Shown: positions 1 through 13,099, counted from the first letter of the stretch. The stretch: 64,000 bases of DNA from Streptomyces humidus (GCF_014649655.1 NZ_BMTL01000005.1:1-64000), one strand, 5' to 3'. Numbers and translations: made by a program. Notes: generated from the letters alone by a model not told the origin.

Positions 1-122
1 TCGACCTCCTCGTCGAGCGGCTCGAGCACCCCGACGCCCCGCCCCGGCACCACCTCCTCACCCCACCCGTCTCCCTGCGCGCCAGCACCGGCCCCGCCTC
101 CGCGTCCGCGGCCGGCGACTGA
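1..122 (+). CDS. LacI-family regulator, C-terminal fragment (cut by window edge)
   Basis: The frame open from base 3 to the TGA at 120-122 encodes about 39 residues, beginning DLLVERLEHPDAPPRHHLL and followed by a Pro/Ala-rich end. The pattern of a dimer-domain helix, a ligand-domain strand (HHLLTPPVSLRAST) and a short tail is typical of the last residues of LacI/GalR regulators in Streptomyces. Only the C-terminus is present, so the target and ligand cannot be inferred. The next gene on the same strand starts 72 bp downstream behind its own promoter-like sequence, so an operon is not implied. Confidence 0.6.
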   Translation, partial: DLLVERLEHPDAPPRHHLLTPPVSLRASTGPASASAAGD

Positions 123-167
123 CATCAGCGCCCGCCGTCGGACAGGCGAGCCCCGGGAACACAGACA

Positions 168-187
168 TAACGACCGGTCGGTAATCT
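168..187 (+). promoter_or_regulatory. TetR-type operator overlapping a promoter
   Basis: AACGACCGGTCGGT at 168-181 is a 14-bp inverted repeat with one mismatched pair, of the GACCGGTC class common for TetR repressors. TAATCT at 182-187 resembles a -10 box, 7 nt before the ATG at 195, so the transcript may be leaderless. The operator would lie in the -35/-10 spacer and block the promoter. No TetR gene is visible in the window. Confidence 0.45.
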
Positions 188-194
188 GCCGGGC

Positions 195-1064
195 ATGACT
201 ACTTCCGCCCTCGGACCGCGCGCCGGTCGACGCTGTCACAACCCGCTCAACTCCCTGCACGCAGCGCACTACTTCTCACCCGACCTGGGGCGCGAGCTGG
301 GCGTGCTGGGGATCACCCGTCCGCGGGCCGTCAACCTCGCCGTGCGGGCGGCCGCGCTGGGGCCGGTCGGGGCGGGCGCCGTGACGGCGACCTTCTTCAA
401 CTACAAGCACGAGCTCGTGGCCCGGCACGTGCCCGCGGTGTGGTCGATCGCCGGCCCCGCCGACGTGCTCGCCGCCCGGCTGCGCGCCGTCGACGCGACG
501 CTGCGACGGCTGCTGGGGGAGGAGGCCGTGGCGTCCGCGGAGATGGCGGAGGCGGCACAGCTGGCGTTGCGCGCCGCCGAGGCCTGCGGGCGCGGCGCCC
601 GGCCGCTGTACTCGGCGCACGCCGATCTTCCCGTCCCCGAGGAGCCGCACCTCGCGTACTGGCACGCCGCGACCCTGCTGCGCGAGCACCGGGGCGACGG
701 GCACCTGGCCGTGCTGACGTCCGCGGGCCTCGACGGGCTGGAGGCGGTGGTCACCCACACCTCCACCGGCCGGGGCATGACGCCGAAGTGGGTGCTGGCC
801 ACGCGCGGTTGGACCGAGGACGACTGGAACGCGGCGGCCGGTCGCCTGCGGGAGCGCGGACTGCTGGACGCCGAGGGCGAGCTCACCGGGCGGGGCGTCG
901 CGCTCCGCGAGGACGTAGAGCACGAGACCGACCGCCTCGACCTGGCCCCCTACGAGCACCTCGGCGCGGAGGGCGTGGCACGTCTGACGGCCCTCGCCTC
1001 GGAGTTCGCCGCAGCCGCCGCGGCCGCCGGGGCCTTTCCGGCGGATCTCGTCGGCAAGCACTGA
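195..1064 (+). CDS. SCO6745-family helix-turn-helix protein
   Basis: This 289-residue protein matches the SCO6745-type family as I recall it. It has an N-terminal segment (LNSLHAAHYFSPD), a middle alpha-helical region with conserved HLAYWHAATLLREHRGDGH, and a C-terminal winged-helix-like part (GWTEDDWNAAAGRLRERGLL) followed by TDRLDLAPYEHLG. Its biochemical role is unknown; the family is usually annotated only as HTH-containing. The ATG at 195 follows TAATCT by 7 nt and has no Shine-Dalgarno, consistent with a leaderless message. A TetR-like operator lies just upstream. The gene converges on meaB, with a hairpin between them. Confidence 0.75.
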   Translation: MTTSALGPRAGRRCHNPLNSLHAAHYFSPDLGRELGVLGITRPRAVNLAVRAAALGPVGAGAVTATFFNYKHELVARHVPAVWSIAGPADVLAARLRAVDATLRRLLGEEAVASAEMAEAAQLALRAAEACGRGARPLYSAHADLPVPEEPHLAYWHAATLLREHRGDGHLAVLTSAGLDGLEAVVTHTSTGRGMTPKWVLATRGWTEDDWNAAAGRLRERGLLDAEGELTGRGVALREDVEHETDRLDLAPYEHLGAEGVARLTALASEFAAAAAAAGAFPADLVGKH

Positions 1065-1069
1065 CACGT

Positions 1070-1114
1070 CCGGGCGGCCGGGTGGGGCGACGCCGCGACC
1101 CCCGCCCGCCCGGG
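1070..1114. terminator. Probable bidirectional terminator
   Basis: The 87-bp gap between two convergent genes holds an imperfect GC hairpin. CCGGGCGG and GGGTGGGG pair with CCCCCGCCC and CCCGGG across a short loop. There is no T-run, as is usual in Streptomyces. Confidence 0.4.
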
Positions 1115-1151
1115 CCGGCAGGCGACGAACACCCTTACGGCGTCGCCGCCT

Positions 1152-2165
1152 TCACCGCCGGTCCCGGTCGGCGCGCCGGTCGTCGCCGGGCGTGCTGAAG
1201 GCCTCCAGGATGCGCTCGGCGGCCAGCGTCGCCGTGAGCTCCCCGTCCCGCACCCGCTGTTCGAGGTCCGGGGCGAGAGCCCGCACCGACGGATCGGCGT
1301 GCAGACGGCCGAGGAGTTCGTCGCGGACCATGGACCACGTCCAGTCGACCTGCTGCTCGCGCCGCTTGGCGGCGAGGCGGCCGCTGGAGTCCAGCAGCGT
1401 GCGGTGCTGCTCCAGACGCTCCCACACGGTGTCCAGGCCCGCGGACTCCCGGGCGCTGCAGCTCAGCACCGGCGGCGACCACGCCGCGTCCCTGCCGTGC
1501 ATCAGGCGCAGCGCGCCCGCCAGTTCCCGCGCGGCGGCGCGCGCGTCCCGCTCGTGCGGGCCGTCCGCCTTGTTGACGGCGATGACGTCGGCCAGTTCCA
1601 GGACGCCCTTCTTGATGCCCTGAAGCTGGTCGCCGGTGCGGGCGAGGGTGAGCAGCAGGAAGGAGTCGACCATGTCGGCCACCGCCGTCTCGGACTGGCC
1701 GACGCCGACCGTCTCGACGAGGACGACGTCGTAGCCGGCCGCCTCCATCACCACGATCGACTCCCGTGTCGCCTTGGCGACCCCGCCGAGGGTGCCGGCG
1801 GTGGGGGAGGGCCGTACGAAGGCCGCCGGATCGACGGCGAGGCGCTCCATCCGCGTCTTGTCGCCGAGGATCGAACCGCCCGTGCGGCTCGACGACGGGT
1901 CCACCGCGAGCACCGCCACGCGATGCCCGAGCGAGGTCAGCATCGTGCCGAACGCGTCGATGAACGTCGACTTGCCCACGCCCGGCACCCCGCTCACACC
2001 GATCCGCCTGGCCCGGCCGCTGTGCGGCAGCAGTGCGGTCAGCAACTCCTGCGCCAGCGCCCGGTGCTGGGGGCGGGTGGACTCCACGAGGGTGATCGCG
2101 CGGGCGACCGTCGCCCGCTTGCCGTCGAGCACGCCCTTCACATAGGTGTCGAGGTCGATCGCCAT
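1152..2165 (-). CDS. meaB: Methylmalonyl-CoA mutase-associated GTPase MeaB
   Basis: MeaB is a G3E-type P-loop GTPase that protects and reloads adenosylcobalamin on methylmalonyl-CoA mutase. The 337-residue protein starts MAIDLDTYVKGVLDGKR. It has Walker A GVPGVGKS at about 59-66, the MeaB-typical AVDPSSSRTGGSILGDKTRM stretch, an ETVGVGQSE switch region and NKADG as the guanine-specificity motif. The length is normal. The open frame extends further upstream inside mutB; the ATG at 2165 is chosen because homology begins there and it lies 5 bp after the mutB stop. It is the third gene of mutA-mutB-meaB, in line with its chaperone job. Confidence 0.95.
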   Translation of the reverse strand: MAIDLDTYVKGVLDGKRATVARAITLVESTRPQHRALAQELLTALLPHSGRARRIGVSGVPGVGKSTFIDAFGTMLTSLGHRVAVLAVDPSSSRTGGSILGDKTRMERLAVDPAAFVRPSPTAGTLGGVAKATRESIVVMEAAGYDVVLVETVGVGQSETAVADMVDSFLLLTLARTGDQLQGIKKGVLELADVIAVNKADGPHERDARAAARELAGALRLMHGRDAAWSPPVLSCSARESAGLDTVWERLEQHRTLLDSSGRLAAKRREQQVDWTWSMVRDELLGRLHADPSVRALAPDLEQRVRDGELTATLAAERILEAFSTPGDDRRADRDRR

Positions 2166-2170
2166 GGGCT

Positions 2171-4344
<2,174 letters not shown>

Positions 4345-4345
<1 letters not shown>

Positions 4346-6156
4346 CAGGACTCAACTCCCATGCGGTCGAGGGTGGCGGACAGCACGGCGACGGCGTCAC
4401 AGCCCGCGAACACGTACGCGTCGACGCCCGAGTACGACGCCGGACGCCCGGCGAGGAACACGTGCGCGGCGCCGGCGGCCCGCAACCGCGCGGCCTCCGC
4501 CTCGGCCTGCTCCTCGTACAGCGCGTCGCTGGAGCACAGGCACACCTCGGTGGCGCCGCTGTCCTCGAAGGCGCCCTCGGTGACGGGCTCGACACCGCCC
4601 GCCTGGAACAGGTTGGCGGCGAACGTCAGCCGCGCGGTGTGCGCGGCGGCCGGGCCGATCGTCGCCAGATAGATCCGCGGGCGGGAACCGGTCGCCGCGA
4701 GATGCGCGTCGGAGCGTGCCCGCAGCGCCTCGTAGGCCTCGTCCCGACGCACTCTCGGCAGACCGCCGGACGGCGGCTCGGGCTTGCTCTCGCGCACCAC
4801 CGGCTTCTCGGCGAGGAACGGGAACTCGCTGACGCCGGTGACGGGTTCGCGCCTCTTGGCGAGCCTGGCGCTGCGGGTCTGCCAGGTGTCGGCCAGGGCC
4901 TGCCGCAGACGGCCCGAACGCAGGACGGCCGCCTGTCCGCCGTCGCGCTCGATCCACTGGAAGAACTCCCAGCCCGCACGGGCCAGTTCGTCCGTCAGCC
5001 GTTCCACGTACCAGGAGCCGCCGGCCGGGTCGATCACCCGGGCCAGGTGGGACTCCTCGATGAGGATCGTGGAGGTGTTGCGGGCGATGCGCCGCGCGAA
5101 CGCGTCCGGCAGCCCGAGCGCGTCGTCGAAGGGCAGCACGGTGACCGCGTCCGCCCCGCCCGCCCCCGCCGCCAGCGTGGCGATGGTGGTGCGCAGCATG
5201 TTCACCCAGGGGTCGCGGCGCGACATCATCACCGCAGAGGTCACCGCGTGCTGGAGCTGCGCGCCGGCGCTCGGCGCCCCGCACACCTCGGCGACCCGGG
5301 ACCACAGCCGGCGCGCGGCCCGCAGCTTGGCGATCGTCAGGAACTGGTCCGCGGTCGCGGCGTAACGGAACTCCAGTTGCTGACAGGCCTGTTCGACGCT
5401 CAGTCCGGCCGCGGTCAGCTCCCGCAGATACGCCACACCGGTCGCCAGCGAGGCGCCCAGCTCCTGCGCCGCCGAGCCGCCCGCCTCGTGGTAGGGCAGC
5501 GCGTCCACCGTCAGCGCCCGCAGCCCCGGATACTCCTCGGCGCATCGCCGGGCGAGACCGGCCGCCGGAGCGAAGTCGCCCGCCCGGCCCGTGCGGGCCT
5601 CGTGACCGAGCGGATCCGCGCCCAGGTTGCCGCGCGCCGCATCCGCGGCGACGCCCCGCTGCGCGTACAGCCGCAGCAACTCCCGTGCGGCTTCCTCTAC
5701 TTCGGCGCCCGCGTCCAGCACGACGGGCGCCAGGTCGAGAAGGACGCCGTCGAGGACCTGTTCGAGTGAGGCCGCGGGGACGCCGCCCCGGCCGACGACC
5801 AGCCAGAGGGAGGTGACGCCGTTCTCCAGGTCGGCGAGCACGGCGCCGCCGTCGGCCGCCGCGTGCCGCTGCCGTACGTCCCACCCTCCGGCGGTGTTGC
5901 CCTCCGGCCTGCCGCCCCGCACGTACGGAGCGAACCCGGGGTAGCCCGGCTCGGGCGCGCTGTCGTGCGCGGTGTAGAGGGGACGGGTGCGCAGCCCGTC
6001 CTCCAGCGCGGTGGACAGGGCTTCCTCGGCCTGAGCTCCCTCGACGTCCTTGCCCGACTTGCGCAGCACGCCCGCGATGAGGCGCTGCCACTGCTCGTGG
6101 GTGGCGTCAGGGAACTCGCCGGCCAGCTCAAGCCCGTCGTCAGGCAGGACCGTCAT
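4345..6156 (-). CDS. mutA: Methylmalonyl-CoA mutase, small subunit
   Basis: This non-catalytic partner of the mutAB heterodimer has 603 residues. It has the mutase barrel fold ([15 protein letters not shown] matches the large subunit's [13 protein letters not shown]) but lacks the DxHxxG cobalamin ligand; the C-terminal domain keeps only the flavodoxin-like fold ([18 protein letters not shown]). That is the usual state of the beta subunit. It is the first gene of the operon. No Shine-Dalgarno is visible before the ATG at 6156; TAGCAT lies 6 nt upstream on the coding strand, so a leaderless start is plausible. Confidence 0.95.
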
Positions 6157-6325
6157 GCTCGGATGCTAGGGCAGATACGGAGAGGAACAGGAGAGGGCAT
6201 GGCTGTGACCTTTCCCTCCCGGACATTGTGACCTGCCCCTCGCCGCGCCGTCCTGGCCGGAAAACGGGCCCGGCGCGGCATCCATGGAGAGTCCCGTGGA
6301 CACCGCGCGCTCCCTGGAGTCCTCG

Positions 6326-6600
6326 ATGAACGCCCGCCGTGTCGTGCCCGTCCTGCGGTCGGACGCGGTGCCGGAGAGCCGGGAGTTCCACGGCCTGCCG
6401 GGCTTCGAGGCGGTGATGAACGACGGCTGGATCACGACGCTCGCCCCGCCCTCGGCTCCGGCGGGCCGGCGGTCCGGATCAGCCTCGTCACGGACGACCG
6501 GACCGCGCCCGCCACACCGGGCCTGAGCGTCGCCGTGGACGCCGTCCGGGCGGCCGGAGACCCAAGGGCGTGCCGCTGTCATCGACCGGCGGACGTCATG
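6326..6600 (+). pseudogene. Glyoxalase/bleomycin-resistance (VOC) family relic
   Basis: From the ATG at 6326 the frame reads MNARRVVPVLRSD, then ESREFHGLPGFEAVMNDGWI, a VOC-fold first module. Near 6465-6475 the frame is lost, and a different frame continues with VRISLVTDDRTAPATPGLSVAVD, which is the expected next strand of the same family. The reading then decays with no second metal-binding half before the next gene ends at 6596. This is one VOC gene with a frameshift and a 3' truncation. It lies between the mutA promoter and a convergent gene. A sequencing error could explain the shift but not the missing C-terminus. Confidence 0.6.
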
Positions 6601-7345
6601 CGTCGGCGGTGGCGGGCTCCTTCTCGGCCTGCGCGGGCGCCGTCGCCTCCGATGCGTCGGCTGCCGTGTAGAAGACGGAAGAGCCCTGCTTGGTGCGCTG
6701 CACCAGGGCTTTGGCGACGAGGCCTTCCAGGGTGGTGCGGACCACGGTGGTCTTGACGGTGCGCTCGGGGTGCGTCTCGCCGAGGGCGGTGGCGATCTCG
6801 GCGGCCGAACGGGGTTCGCTCTGCTGGGCGAGATGGTCGCGGACCAGGCCGACCAGGGTCGGCTGCGCGGTCGCCGCCGCTTCCTCGTGTGCCGTTTCCC
6901 TGCGCGCCGTGTCGGTGGCGGCGGTGTCCTTCTTCGGGGCGGTGTCGTTCTTCACGGCGGCGCGCTTGCGGGCGGCGGGCTTCTGCGCCGAACGGGCGGG
7001 CGGCTGCGAGGCGGACTTCTTCGGCTGCGCCCGCTTACGGCTGCCCGACGCGGCAGAGGACTTCTTGCGGGGGGCGGGCACCGCGACGCTCCCGGCGGGC
7101 CCGGCCGCCTCGAGGGGCTCGACCGCTTCGAGGGGCTCGGCCGTCCTGACCGGCGTCGGCGCCGAGCCGATGGCCTGCCGAATGCTGACGAGCACGCCGT
7201 GGTCCCGTTCGAGTGCCGCCAACTGCTCTTGCAGGGCGGCGATTTCGGCGCTCACGCGGTCCTGTTCCTTGGCGTTGCGTTCGAGATCGGCGGTCACCTG
7301 AGCGGTGTAGTGGGAGGTGAGTTCGGTGGAAGCGTTCTCGGACAT
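6596..7345 (-). CDS. Coiled-coil / winged-helix protein with basic linker, function unknown
   Basis: The predicted protein has 249 residues and three parts. Residues about 1-75 form a heptad-like coiled coil (SAEIAALQEQLAALERDHG). Residues about 85-165 are an Ala/Lys/Pro-rich basic linker resembling actinobacterial histone-like tails (RKRAQPKKSASQPPARSAQK). Residues about 170-240 read as a winged helix (PRSAAEIATALGE then TTVVRTTLEGLVAKALVQRT). This suggests a DNA-binding or nucleoid-associated regulator, which is inference. The ATG at 7345 is chosen over an upstream in-frame start because GGAAAGG lies about 10 nt before it. It is monocistronic and no family name is assigned. Confidence 0.7.
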   Translation of the reverse strand: MSENASTELTSHYTAQVTADLERNAKEQDRVSAEIAALQEQLAALERDHGVLVSIRQAIGSAPTPVRTAEPLEAVEPLEAAGPAGSVAVPAPRKKSSAASGSRKRAQPKKSASQPPARSAQKPAARKRAAVKNDTAPKKDTAATDTARRETAHEEAAATAQPTLVGLVRDHLAQQSEPRSAAEIATALGETHPERTVKTTVVRTTLEGLVAKALVQRTKQGSSVFYTAADASEATAPAQAEKEPATADA

Positions 7346-7562
7346 GAAGCACACGACCTTTCCTCGATGGGAGGCGGCAGACGAACGGGCCTGCCCCAGT
7401 TGCCGCCGGCGGCATGCCGTCGCCCCGGCGAGCCGTTGCCCACCGGTCGGGCGGCGACAGTTCCCCGAGTACGGCACTGCTGGAGAGATAGTACGGACAA
7501 CTGGAGTAAATGGTTCCTCGAGCGTGCCGCTGTGACGCTCGCTCCGACGGCCGCCGCGTCAC

Positions 7563-7991
7563 TCAGGCCGGCCTGCCCAGCGACCAGCCCGTCACGTCCG
7601 CGAGCCGGCCGCGCCACAGAGGCATGACGACGGGCCTGCCCGGGCCGGCGACGGTGGCGTCGCGCAGATGGATCCACTGGGGAAGCCGCTGCGGGCCGGG
7701 GCGCCCCTGCCTGTCGGCGACGGCCTGGTCCACCTCTTCGGGGAAGTGCTTCAGGAGCTGTGCGCCGGGCCCGTCGAAGCCGCGCAGGCTGTGCGCCCAC
7801 TCCGCCGTCCAGGCCTCGTGCGAGATCAGTTCTCCGTGGAGGAAGCCGCCTCCGACGGTCAGCGTGATCGGCAGGGCGGCCTCCGGGTCCTGCCCGATCA
7901 GCCGTACCAGCATCTGGAGTTGGACGTCCGGCGCCGGTTCGGTCACGACCGGGGCGGCGGGCTGGTGAAGGGGATCGTGCTCGGTGGTCAT
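7563..7991 (-). CDS. GvpU-like accessory family protein
   Basis: This 142-residue protein resembles the gas-vesicle accessory family GvpU in pattern: LPITLTVGGGFLHGELIS in the first half, WIHLRDATV in the second, and WRGRLADVTGWSLG at the C-terminus. GvpU in Bacillus modulates vesicle clustering, but no gvpA/F/J/K structural gene is in this window, so a vesicle role here is not supported. The start follows a GC-rich leader and has no strong Shine-Dalgarno. The neighbours are a coiled-coil protein and a signalling operon on the same strand, each apparently transcribed separately. The family assignment comes from motif recall only. Confidence 0.6.
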   Translation of the reverse strand: MTTEHDPLHQPAAPVVTEPAPDVQLQMLVRLIGQDPEAALPITLTVGGGFLHGELISHEAWTAEWAHSLRGFDGPGAQLLKHFPEEVDQAVADRQGRPGPQRLPQWIHLRDATVAGPGRPVVMPLWRGRLADVTGWSLGRPA

Positions 7992-8090
7992 GGCCGGCGG
8001 TCCTTCGACGTCGGGGGCGGGACGAACGTCTCCTGCCCGCGCCGTGCGCGGGCATGTCCGCCCCGACGGCGTGGCGCGGCAGTGCTGAAC

Positions 8091-8540
8091 TCAGGCCCCG
8101 CTGCGCGGGAGGCGTACGACCTGGACGAAGAAGTCGTCGATCTGGCGGACCGCGGCGATGAACTGGTCGAGGTCGACGGGCTTGGTCACGTAGGCGTTGG
8201 CGTGCAGCCGGTAGCTGCGCAGGATGTCCTCCTCGGCCGCCGAGGTGGTGAGGACGACCACGGGGATGTGCGAGAGGTCCGGGTCCGACTTGATCTTCTC
8301 CAGCACCTGACGGCCGTCGTACTTGGGCAGGTTGAGGTCGAGGAGGATGAGGTCGGGCCGAGGCGCGTCCGGGTGGCCGGCGCGCCGGTAGAGGAAGTCG
8401 AGCGCCTCCTCGCCGTCCCGCACCACATGCAGGGTGTTGCCGATCTTGTTGTCCTCGAACGCCTCGCGGGTCATCAGCTCGTCGCCGGGGTCGTCCTCGA
8501 CGAGGAGCACGTCGATGGGGGTGGCGGAGGGGAGGGACAT
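8091..8540 (-). CDS. Rcp1-type single-domain response regulator
   Basis: A stand-alone receiver of 149 residues. The acidic pocket is VEDDPGDE, the phospho-acceptor is Asp68 in LILLDLNLP, the switch Thr is in VVVLTTSA, and the conserved Lys is in AYVTKPVD. There is no output domain, as in cyanobacterial Rcp1-type receivers that pair with phytochrome-like kinases. The ATG at 8540 is one base after the kinase stop (TGACATG), so it is translationally coupled and is the obvious partner. A longer open frame upstream is ignored because it lies inside the kinase gene. Confidence 0.9.
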   Translation of the reverse strand: MSLPSATPIDVLLVEDDPGDELMTREAFEDNKIGNTLHVVRDGEEALDFLYRRAGHPDAPRPDLILLDLNLPKYDGRQVLEKIKSDPDLSHIPVVVLTTSAAEEDILRSYRLHANAYVTKPVDLDQFIAAVRQIDDFFVQVVRLPRSGA

Positions 8541-8541
8541 G

Positions 8542-10272
<1,731 letters not shown>

Positions 10273-10288
10273 CGCTCGCCCCGCTCGT

Positions 10289-11524
10289 TCAGTTCCAGCT
10301 CAGGTGGACCAGGGCCACGTCGTCGGCCAGGCCGCCCTGCGACTCGGCCAGGCCCCCGACCCGCTCGATCAGCCGGTCGACGAACGGCTCCGGCGCCAGA
10401 CCGGCTCCCTCCCGGGCCAGGGCCAGCAGTCCGGCCTCGCCGAGTCGCTCGGCGCCGCGGCCGACGTGCCCCTCGAACAGGCCGTCGGTGAAGAGCACCA
10501 CGCCTGCTCCCGCGGGCACCTCCAACTCCGCCACCGGCCGGCGCGCACCGCCGGGCACGACGCCCAGCGCGGGGCCGCCGGGCGGCTCCGCCCACTCGAT
10601 CCCGCGGCCGGTGCGCAGCAGCAGCCCGTGGTGGCCCGCCCGGACGAGCCGGGCGCGTTCCTCTCCCGGCACTGCGGTGAGACTGACGAGCGTCGCGAAG
10701 ACGTCGCTCCGGGCGCGCTCCGCCAGCAGGATCTCCTCCAGCCGCTCCACCTGCTCGGCGCCGGTGACGTCGCAGAACACCAGGGTGCGCCAGGCGATCC
10801 GCAGCGCGACGCCGAGGGCGGCCTCGTCCGGACCGTGCCCGGAGACGTCCCCGACCAGCGCGTGCACCGTGCCGTCGCGGCTCTGCACGATGTCGTAGAA
10901 GTCGCCGCCGAGCAGAGCCTGCGCCCGCCCGGGAAGATAGCGGGCCACGACCTCGACGTCGTCGCCGCGCAGGAGGGGGCGCGGCAGCAGCCCGCGTTCC
11001 AGGCGGGCGTTCTCCTGTGCCTGCATCTGGCTCGCCTGGAGGGCCACGGCGGCCTGCTCGCCCTGCTTGCGCTGGATCGCGTAGCGCACCGCCCGCCCGA
11101 ACAGCTCGGGCTCGACCCGCCCCTTGACCAGGTAGTCCTGCGCGCCCCCGGCGACCGCCGCCAGCCCGGTCAGCTCCTCGGCCAGTCCGGTGAGCACCAC
11201 GATCGCCACCTGGTCGGCATGGGCCTTGATCCGGGAAACCGCCTCGAGGCCCTGGGCGTCCGGCAGGTGCAGGTCGAGCAGCACGCAGTCGGGTATCTCG
11301 GTCCCGAGCACCTCGGCGGCCTCCGCCATCGAGCGCACCCACCGCAGGCGCATCTTCAGCGCGCTGTCGGCGACCAGCTCCTCCACCAGCAGGGCGTCGC
11401 CCGGGTCGTCCTCGACCAGGAGGACGGACGGTTCCCACCACTCCCACTCGGCGACGCCGTCCCACGGCGCGTCCGACGGCGCATCCGACGGTGGTGCCGC
11501 ATCCCCGGCGTGCGACGACATCAT
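10289..11524 (-). CDS. REC-PP2C (SpoIIE-type) serine phosphatase
   Basis: A 411-residue protein with an N-terminal receiver (VEDDPGDA, phospho-acceptor Asp84 in CVLLDLHLP, switch Thr in VVLTG, Lys in DYLVKGR), a linker helix (ENARLERGLLPRP) and a C-terminal PP2C domain (ALLGGDFYDIV, GDVSGHGPDEAALG, GVVLFTDGLFEG, SQGGLADDVALVHL). The family dephosphorylates STAS anti-sigma-antagonists, so the likely output is partner switching to an alternative sigma factor. That is inference; no STAS or anti-sigma gene is in the window. The start is set at the ATG at 11524 because GGAAGG lies 8 nt before it. It is the first gene of the signalling operon. Confidence 0.92.
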   Translation of the reverse strand: MMSSHAGDAAPPSDAPSDAPWDGVAEWEWWEPSVLLVEDDPGDALLVEELVADSALKMRLRWVRSMAEAAEVLGTEIPDCVLLDLHLPDAQGLEAVSRIKAHADQVAIVVLTGLAEELTGLAAVAGGAQDYLVKGRVEPELFGRAVRYAIQRKQGEQAAVALQASQMQAQENARLERGLLPRPLLRGDDVEVVARYLPGRAQALLGGDFYDIVQSRDGTVHALVGDVSGHGPDEAALGVALRIAWRTLVFCDVTGAEQVERLEEILLAERARSDVFATLVSLTAVPGEERARLVRAGHHGLLLRTGRGIEWAEPPGGPALGVVPGGARRPVAELEVPAGAGVVLFTDGLFEGHVGRGAERLGEAGLLALAREGAGLAPEPFVDRLIERVGGLAESQGGLADDVALVHLSWN

Positions 11525-11755
11525 GGTCCCGACCTTCCCGCCCGAACGCGCCGCAGTTCTCAACGATGTTGTCGAATGACAACAGTCGAGAGGATACCCG
11601 TACGGGTGGGTAGCTCCGCTGCGGGCGCACGAGGGGTGCGGCGTCCTACGGTCGGACGCCCTGGGCTGAGCGGTAACTCCCTTGATTCCCATGGTAGTTC
11701 GCTGGGAAAGAAAGCGTGCCGGGCCGGACGCCCGCATCTCGCTCCGGCGTTCGGG

Positions 11756-13099
11756 TCAGGGGCGCCCGCGCGCGACCGCCGCCCGCCGTGCCAGCGAGTC
11801 GAGGACGACCGCGACGTACAGCACCCCGCCGGTCACGATGAACTGGATCGGAGGCTCGACGCCCAGCAGCGCCATGCCCGAGGCGATCGACTGGATGATG
11901 AGCACTCCCAGCAACGCGGACCAGGGCGAGCCCCGCCCGCCGAACAGGCTGGTGCCGCCGATGACGGCGGCCGCGATGGCGTTGATCAGCAGCATGCCGG
12001 AGCCCGGAACCTGGCTCGCCGAGGTGAGCCGTGAGGCGACGAACAGACCGCCGACCGCCGCCAGTGTTCCTGACGCCATGAACACCGCGATCCGCACCCG
12101 CGTCACGTCCACGCCCGCCCGCCGGGCCGCCTCCGGGCCGCCGCCCAGCGCGAGGACCCGCCGGCCGTAGGGCGTGCGGCGCAGAAAGAGGTCCGAGGCG
12201 ACGATGACCGCGAGGAAGATCAGAAGCGCCAGCGGCACGCCTGCGAACCGCCGCAGGACGTGGACGGCGGTGAACGCGGCCACCGCCAGGAGCGCGGTGC
12301 GCACCCAGATCCGGGTCATCGGCCCGTACGGCATCCCGGCCGCGGCGCGCCGTCTGCGGTCGCGGCAGGAGACGAGGAGGTACGCGGCCGTGGCGAGCGC
12401 GGCCACACCGTAGGTGGCGACGACGGTGTCGAAGTAGCGGCTGGTCAGCGTGGCCACCAGCCCGGTCTCGCTGAAGTTGATGGAGGTCTCCGTCCCCAGC
12501 AGGTAGAGCATCACACCGTTCCAGGCCAGCAGGCCCGCGAGGGTGACGACGAACGCCGGCACGCCGATCTTGGCGAACGAGAACCCGTGCAGGCACCCGG
12601 CGGCCGCGCCGCAGGCCACCGCGACCAGCACGGCGAGCCACTCGGGCATCCCGAGATTCACGTTCAGCGACGCGAACACCGCGCCCGCCAGACCGGCGAG
12701 CGAGCCCACCGACAGGTCGATCTCGCCGATCAGCAGCACGAAGACGATGCCGACGGCGATGATGCCGGTCCCGACGATGTCCACGCTGAGGACGGAGAGG
12801 TTGCGCGGCGAGAGGAAGCGGGGGTTGAGGCCCTGGAAGACCGCCCAGGTCACCGCGAGGGCGAGGAGGACGGGGACCGGGCCGAGATCGCCTTCGCCCA
12901 GTCTGCGGCGCACCGCCCGGGCGTGTGCCCCCAGCTGCTCGGTGAGGCTTCGGCGGCCGGCGGACTCCCGGGAGTCGGACCGGCCGGAGTCCGGCGGGTC
13001 GGACGAGTCGGACTGTCGCGAGTCGGACCGTGGCGAGTCGGTGGGCGGTGTGTCGGCGGCGCGGGTCCGGGTCGGCCGCCCCCACCCTCGGCCCCTCAC
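11756..13099 (-). CDS. Sugar ABC transporter permease (XylH/RbsC family)
   Basis: A 447-residue inner-membrane permease of the BPD_transp_2 family, which imports sugars. A Ser/Asp/Arg-rich cytoplasmic N-terminus of about 55 residues precedes roughly ten membrane helices. Family motifs are GEIDLSVGSLAGLAGAVFA, GVPAFVVTLAGLLAWNGV and GGTSLFGGRGSPWSALLG. The start is the GTG at 13099, which overlaps the ATPase stop as GTGA; a much longer frame upstream would run through the ATPase gene. The length exceeds the usual 330-400 because of the N-terminal tail and an extra basic loop (CRDRRRRAAAGMP). It is the last gene of the transporter operon. Confidence 0.88.
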   Translation of the reverse strand: MRGRGWGRPTRTRAADTPPTDSPRSDSRQSDSSDPPDSGRSDSRESAGRRSLTEQLGAHARAVRRRLGEGDLGPVPVLLALAVTWAVFQGLNPRFLSPRNLSVLSVDIVGTGIIAVGIVFVLLIGEIDLSVGSLAGLAGAVFASLNVNLGMPEWLAVLVAVACGAAAGCLHGFSFAKIGVPAFVVTLAGLLAWNGVMLYLLGTETSINFSETGLVATLTSRYFDTVVATYGVAALATAAYLLVSCRDRRRRAAAGMPYGPMTRIWVRTALLAVAAFTAVHVLRRFAGVPLALLIFLAVIVASDLFLRRTPYGRRVLALGGGPEAARRAGVDVTRVRIAVFMASGTLAAVGGLFVASRLTSASQVPGSGMLLINAIAAAVIGGTSLFGGRGSPWSALLGVLIIQSIASGMALLGVEPPIQFIVTGGVLYVAVVLDSLARRAAVARGRP

